From Methanofastidiosum sp. (GTDB taxonomy: Archaea; Methanobacteriota_B; Thermococci; Methanofastidiosales; Methanofastidiosaceae): a stretch of DNA of 43,386 nt. Shown here in pieces: positions 41,161 to 43,386 of this stretch. The notes under the pieces were generated by a model that was given only the letters and a program-made list of their open reading frames with translations, searched no databases and was not told the DNA's origin. The stretch spans positions 1-43,386 of the forward strand of contig JAHKLW010000061.1 of assembly GCA_020854815.1 (NCBI GenBank). The letters run 5' to 3'. The stretch's first letter is position 1, and the number at the start of each line of letters is the position of its first letter. The translations under genes were made by a program, and so were the position numbers.

Positions 41161-41564
41161 CGGCAGTAACAAGAAATAAATCCAGAGGGGTCCGTGCGGA
41201 ATATGAAGTCAAGAAATATCTTCTTGAAAATGGATATTTTGTCTTTAGCAAAAGAGTGAGCCAAAGCGGGCCAGACATCATAGCCATAAAGGATGAAAAG
41301 GTAATTGTAATGGAGGTCAAAAACACCAAACTTTCATGTATCAAAATCAAGAACTCACAAATCAATTCGCTTTTAGACACGGCAGCTGAAATATCAAAGA
41401 AGACCGTCCTTTATCCAAAAACAATTCTTGCAGTGAAGTTTTCTTCAAAAAAGCCAGGATGGACCTTTATTTTAATTAAAAATCAGATTTATGAGGATAA
41501 AATTATAAGAAAAGAACAGGAAAATCTATTAGAATTAAGCAAAGGCTTAAAAAGTTTTATTTAA
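41142..41564 (+). CDS. hjc: Holliday junction resolvase Hjc
   Basis: This structure-selective endonuclease cleaves four-way DNA junctions in recombination and replication-fork repair. The nuclease core has the basic start TRNKSRGVRAEYEVKKYLLENGY (catalytic Glu in RAEYEV), then SQSGPDIIAIKDEKVIVMEVKNTK with the Asp...Glu-x-Lys metal site. The 140-aa length is normal. Its overlap with the Brix gene ties a DNA-repair enzyme to this ribosome/RNA operon. Confidence 0.9.
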   Translation: MEAFNLTAVTRNKSRGVRAEYEVKKYLLENGYFVFSKRVSQSGPDIIAIKDEKVIVMEVKNTKLSCIKIKNSQINSLLDTAAEISKKTVLYPKTILAVKFSSKKPGWTFILIKNQIYEDKIIRKEQENLLELSKGLKSFI

Positions 41565-41588
41565 CAGTTAGGTAAAAGAGAGGGTTAG

Positions 41589-41900
41589 ATGCAAGGACAA
41601 TCAAACACATTTTATTCAAAAGGATCTAAAAGATTCAAACAAAAAATATATTCGAGAAAAACTAAAAAATTAAACATGGCAAGAGTTTCAGATTTCAAAT
41701 GGGACCTGAACCAAATATTGAATAAAATGCCTGAAGATAAAGCTGGCCTAATCCGTGGACCTTTATACGCCAAAGCATCAAAAATAGGTTTTGACGAAGC
41801 TAAAAAGTTCTTAAAGGACAAGGAAGACGAAGGATTAATAGACAAGGACATTGCATTTGATATTTTGAGAGTCCTGACCAAATATTCAAAATTTAGATAA
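41589..41900 (+). CDS. Unknown basic 103-aa protein
   Basis: The N-terminal 45 residues are strongly basic and unstructured-looking (FYSKGSKRFKQKIYSRKTKKLN), so RNA or DNA binding is likely. The C-terminal part is a compact helical domain (FKWDLNQILNKMPEDKAGLIRGPLYAKASKIGFDEAKKFLKDKEDEGLIDKDIAFDILRVLTKYSKFR), reminiscent of winged-helix or helical RNA-binding modules. No family is recognised. It follows hjc by 24 bp and GAGAGGGTTAG supplies a ribosome site, so it may be the end of the superoperon. Confidence 0.65.
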   Translation: MQGQSNTFYSKGSKRFKQKIYSRKTKKLNMARVSDFKWDLNQILNKMPEDKAGLIRGPLYAKASKIGFDEAKKFLKDKEDEGLIDKDIAFDILRVLTKYSKFR

Positions 41901-42013
41901 TCTTTTTCTTAATATCTCTATACCTTGATTAATGAAAGATTTTTGAGGTAATAACTTTATATTGCAAGATGTTCTTAGAATACAAATATTAGATATGAGG
42001 GTTTGATGATAAG

Positions 42014-42490
42014 ATGTCATACAATCCAAAAAATGATTACTACAAAACTGTAGGAGAAATTGAGCCATCATCTACCGTTCGTGAGATCAAGAAAGCTTAT
42101 CGGAAAAAAGCCTTAGAATACCACCCGGATAAAAATCCTGGAAAAGAAGAATGGGCCAAAAACAAATTTCTTGAATTAAAAGAAATTTATGAAACTCTCC
42201 TAGATAAAGAGAAAAAAGCAAAATATGACAAAGAAAGAGAGAAATATCTATCTGTTAAAAAACCTGTTAACTATGAAGGCCGTTCTGGGTGGACATATAC
42301 TACAAATGTTGACATAGACTCTTTAGGAATTGATCCTATCCAAAGAACATTTGTTAGGAGTAGGCCTACTGTAGTCTATGACTATTCAAAAAATTCAAAA
42401 CAAATCCTTATTAGAGTCATTGTTTATTCTGCCACGTTTATCATGGTTTTAGCGACGATATACATGCTGATGATCCTTAGGCAATTATAG
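42014..42490 (+). CDS. DnaJ-domain protein with C-terminal membrane anchor
   Basis: The N-terminal J domain (DYYKTVGEIEPSSTVREIKKAYRKKALEYHPDKNPGKEEWAKNKFLELKEIYETLLDKEKKAKYD) has the essential HPD motif and would stimulate an Hsp70 ATPase. There is no Gly/Phe region or zinc domain, so it is not DnaJ itself. After a linker there is one C-terminal hydrophobic helix (LIRVIVYSATFIMVLATIYMLMIL), which anchors the chain with the J domain in the cytoplasm. An ACTTTATATTGC box near 41950 is a possible promoter. It overlaps the next convergent gene by 14 bp. Confidence 0.85.
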   Translation: MSYNPKNDYYKTVGEIEPSSTVREIKKAYRKKALEYHPDKNPGKEEWAKNKFLELKEIYETLLDKEKKAKYDKEREKYLSVKKPVNYEGRSGWTYTTNVDIDSLGIDPIQRTFVRSRPTVVYDYSKNSKQILIRVIVYSATFIMVLATIYMLMILRQL

Positions 42491-43331
42491 CCTTCTTTTC
42501 GATGTACTTTTCCACCATCTTTGCATTCAATAGTGGTAGTTTTAATTTTATTAAAGTTTTTTCTGCAGCAATTCTCTTCAAGATATCTTCTGCATTTTTG
42601 TCTGAAGATATTCTTTCCAAGCTAGAAAGAAATTCTGGAGAATTTAATTTTGAAAGTGCATTGGCAATGTCTTCTTCTTTGAATCTGCCCTTGTTTGGTA
42701 TTATATCCTCTACAAGTCCATCAAGGGATTTCATATCAAACTTCTCTGACATGTAGTCGTAGATTTTGTTATTGAAGGATTCCCTTATTGAGAGAAGAAG
42801 CATAGCTATATCAAAATCCTCCGTTAATTCGTCAATTTCCATTCTCTTAACGCACTTCCAACCACTATAGTTACCAAGAAAATGAATCATCTGCTTATCA
42901 GAACCGGCCTTGCTTTCTTTGTCCTCAATGGGATTCTGTCCGAGATAATTATCGAGGACATCAGGTGTAAGTCTTTCAATCCCTAGCTTTTCCAACATCA
43001 TTTCAGTAAGCATTCCCTTTGCAATGTCTTTAGCTTCTTTTATCTGTGCAATTTCTGATAATTTTTTAGTTGTTGTAGGCGATTTTGCTTTGTAAAGGGC
43101 TTTAGAAATAGTTTTTTCGTCCCTTACTATTGAATCAACAATGTCTTGTATATACTTTATATTAAATCCCTGGCCCAAATATTCAAATATTTTTTCATTA
43201 AATGATTCCCTTATAGAGAGTAATAATCTTGCAATATCAAGTTTTTCTTTTCCATCAAGGGATTCAAAACTTTTGTAACACTTCCATCCCTTGTAATTAC
43301 CAATAAACTCAACCTTTTCTGGTAGAGGCAT
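42477..43331 (-). CDS. Protein with two tandem copies of an unrecognised domain
   Basis: The 284-aa protein is an internal duplication. Residues 9-130 and 151-277 align with an offset of 142: FIGNYKGWKC against FLGNYSGWKC, LDIARLLLSIRESFNEKIFEYL against FDIAMLLLSIRESFNNKIYDYM, and the helical remainder. The halves are joined by a charged linker. It has no signal peptide or membrane helix and no known family that I can name. The invariant GNYxGWKC and LLLSIRESFN elements are likely functional. The ATG follows AGGTGATATA. Confidence 0.75.
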   Translation of the reverse strand: MPLPEKVEFIGNYKGWKCYKSFESLDGKEKLDIARLLLSIRESFNEKIFEYLGQGFNIKYIQDIVDSIVRDEKTISKALYKAKSPTTTKKLSEIAQIKEAKDIAKGMLTEMMLEKLGIERLTPDVLDNYLGQNPIEDKESKAGSDKQMIHFLGNYSGWKCVKRMEIDELTEDFDIAMLLLSIRESFNNKIYDYMSEKFDMKSLDGLVEDIIPNKGRFKEEDIANALSKLNSPEFLSSLERISSDKNAEDILKRIAAEKTLIKLKLPLLNAKMVEKYIEKKAIIA

Positions 43332-43386
43332 TATATCACCTAACTTCTATTGTGTAGAGGATACTTAAAAGTATTTACTGAATTAA

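Noticed and set aside
1-43386. tRNA, rRNA or other structured RNA genes
   Set aside because: I scanned the gaps between genes and saw no cloverleaf-like or rRNA-like sequence. A covariance-model search would be decisive.

Overview
The window is archaeal chromosomal DNA, AT-rich and almost certainly euryarchaeal. The evidence is a run of archaeal information-processing genes: clamp loader (rfcS, rfcL), SRP19, RNase P Pop5, 20S proteasome alpha, SBDS, the exosome trio rrp4-rrp41-rrp42, L37Ae, RpoP, an archaeal Brix protein and Hjc. TATA/BRE-like promoters, several apparently leaderless starts, and GGAGG/GGTGA ribosome sites with frequent TTG/GTG starts fit this. Bacterial-looking metabolic genes are mixed in: a one-chain NifJ-type pyruvate oxidoreductase, a proline dehydrogenase operon and an Opu-type ABC transporter. 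I suspect an anaerobic, methanogen-related lineage such as Methanofastidiosales, but the sequence alone does not prove this.

Layout. 1-3.7 kb: a broken zinc-ribbon/RDD membrane gene, then an MscS channel, a DUF432-like protein and a dihydrolipoamide-dehydrogenase-like flavoprotein, all on the minus strand. 3.8-7.4 kb: a plus-strand amino-acid catabolic operon (proline dehydrogenase, semialdehyde dehydrogenase, class III omega-aminotransferase). 7.5-10.6 kb: hydrolase, DUF427 protein, a second disulfide-reductase-like flavoprotein and a GNAT acetyltransferase. 10.6-13.9 kb: an osmoprotectant ABC operon on the minus strand. 14.0-18.6 kb: pyruvate:ferredoxin oxidoreductase coupled to a dihydroorotate-dehydrogenase-like protein. 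18.7-20.3 kb: a frameshifted nitroreductase, DUF211, SRP19 and a frameshifted hypA. 20.3-25.7 kb: a co-directional minus-strand series thyX, dCMP deaminase, COG2112 kinase, rfcS, rfcL, aminotransferase. 26.0-30.6 kb: plus-strand unknowns, a surface-anchored beta-domain protein, a COG2509 flavoprotein and a HAD phosphatase. 30.6-32.4 kb: flavin-reductase-like, adenosine-specific kinase and ACT-domain genes.

The most interesting feature is a 3.7-kb mobile element at 32403-36114. Its ends are inverted repeats that start GGTTCTTATGCAA, as in the IS6 family. It is flanked by a perfect 8-bp direct repeat, TGAATATG, which is a target-site duplication. It carries an unusual SWIM + zinc-ribbon + IS6/IS240-type DDE transposase, an overlapping 56-aa AbrB-like protein, a divergent operon with a 20-codon leader, a 75-aa protein and a PIN-domain protein (a toxin-antitoxin-like arrangement), an unknown 183-aa gene, and two small membrane proteins. 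It inserted between the promoters of two divergent host genes and left both intact.

36.2-41.9 kb is the classic archaeal proteasome/exosome superoperon (pop5, psmA, sbds, rrp4, rrp41, rrp42, rpl37ae, rpoP, brix, hjc and an unknown basic protein). The window ends with a membrane-anchored DnaJ-domain protein and a protein built of two tandem copies of an unrecognised domain.

There is no tRNA, rRNA or CRISPR array that I can support, and no gene-free stretch longer than 300 bases. The longest gaps are 25735-26005 and 34094-34194; both hold promoter-like sequence and are described below.
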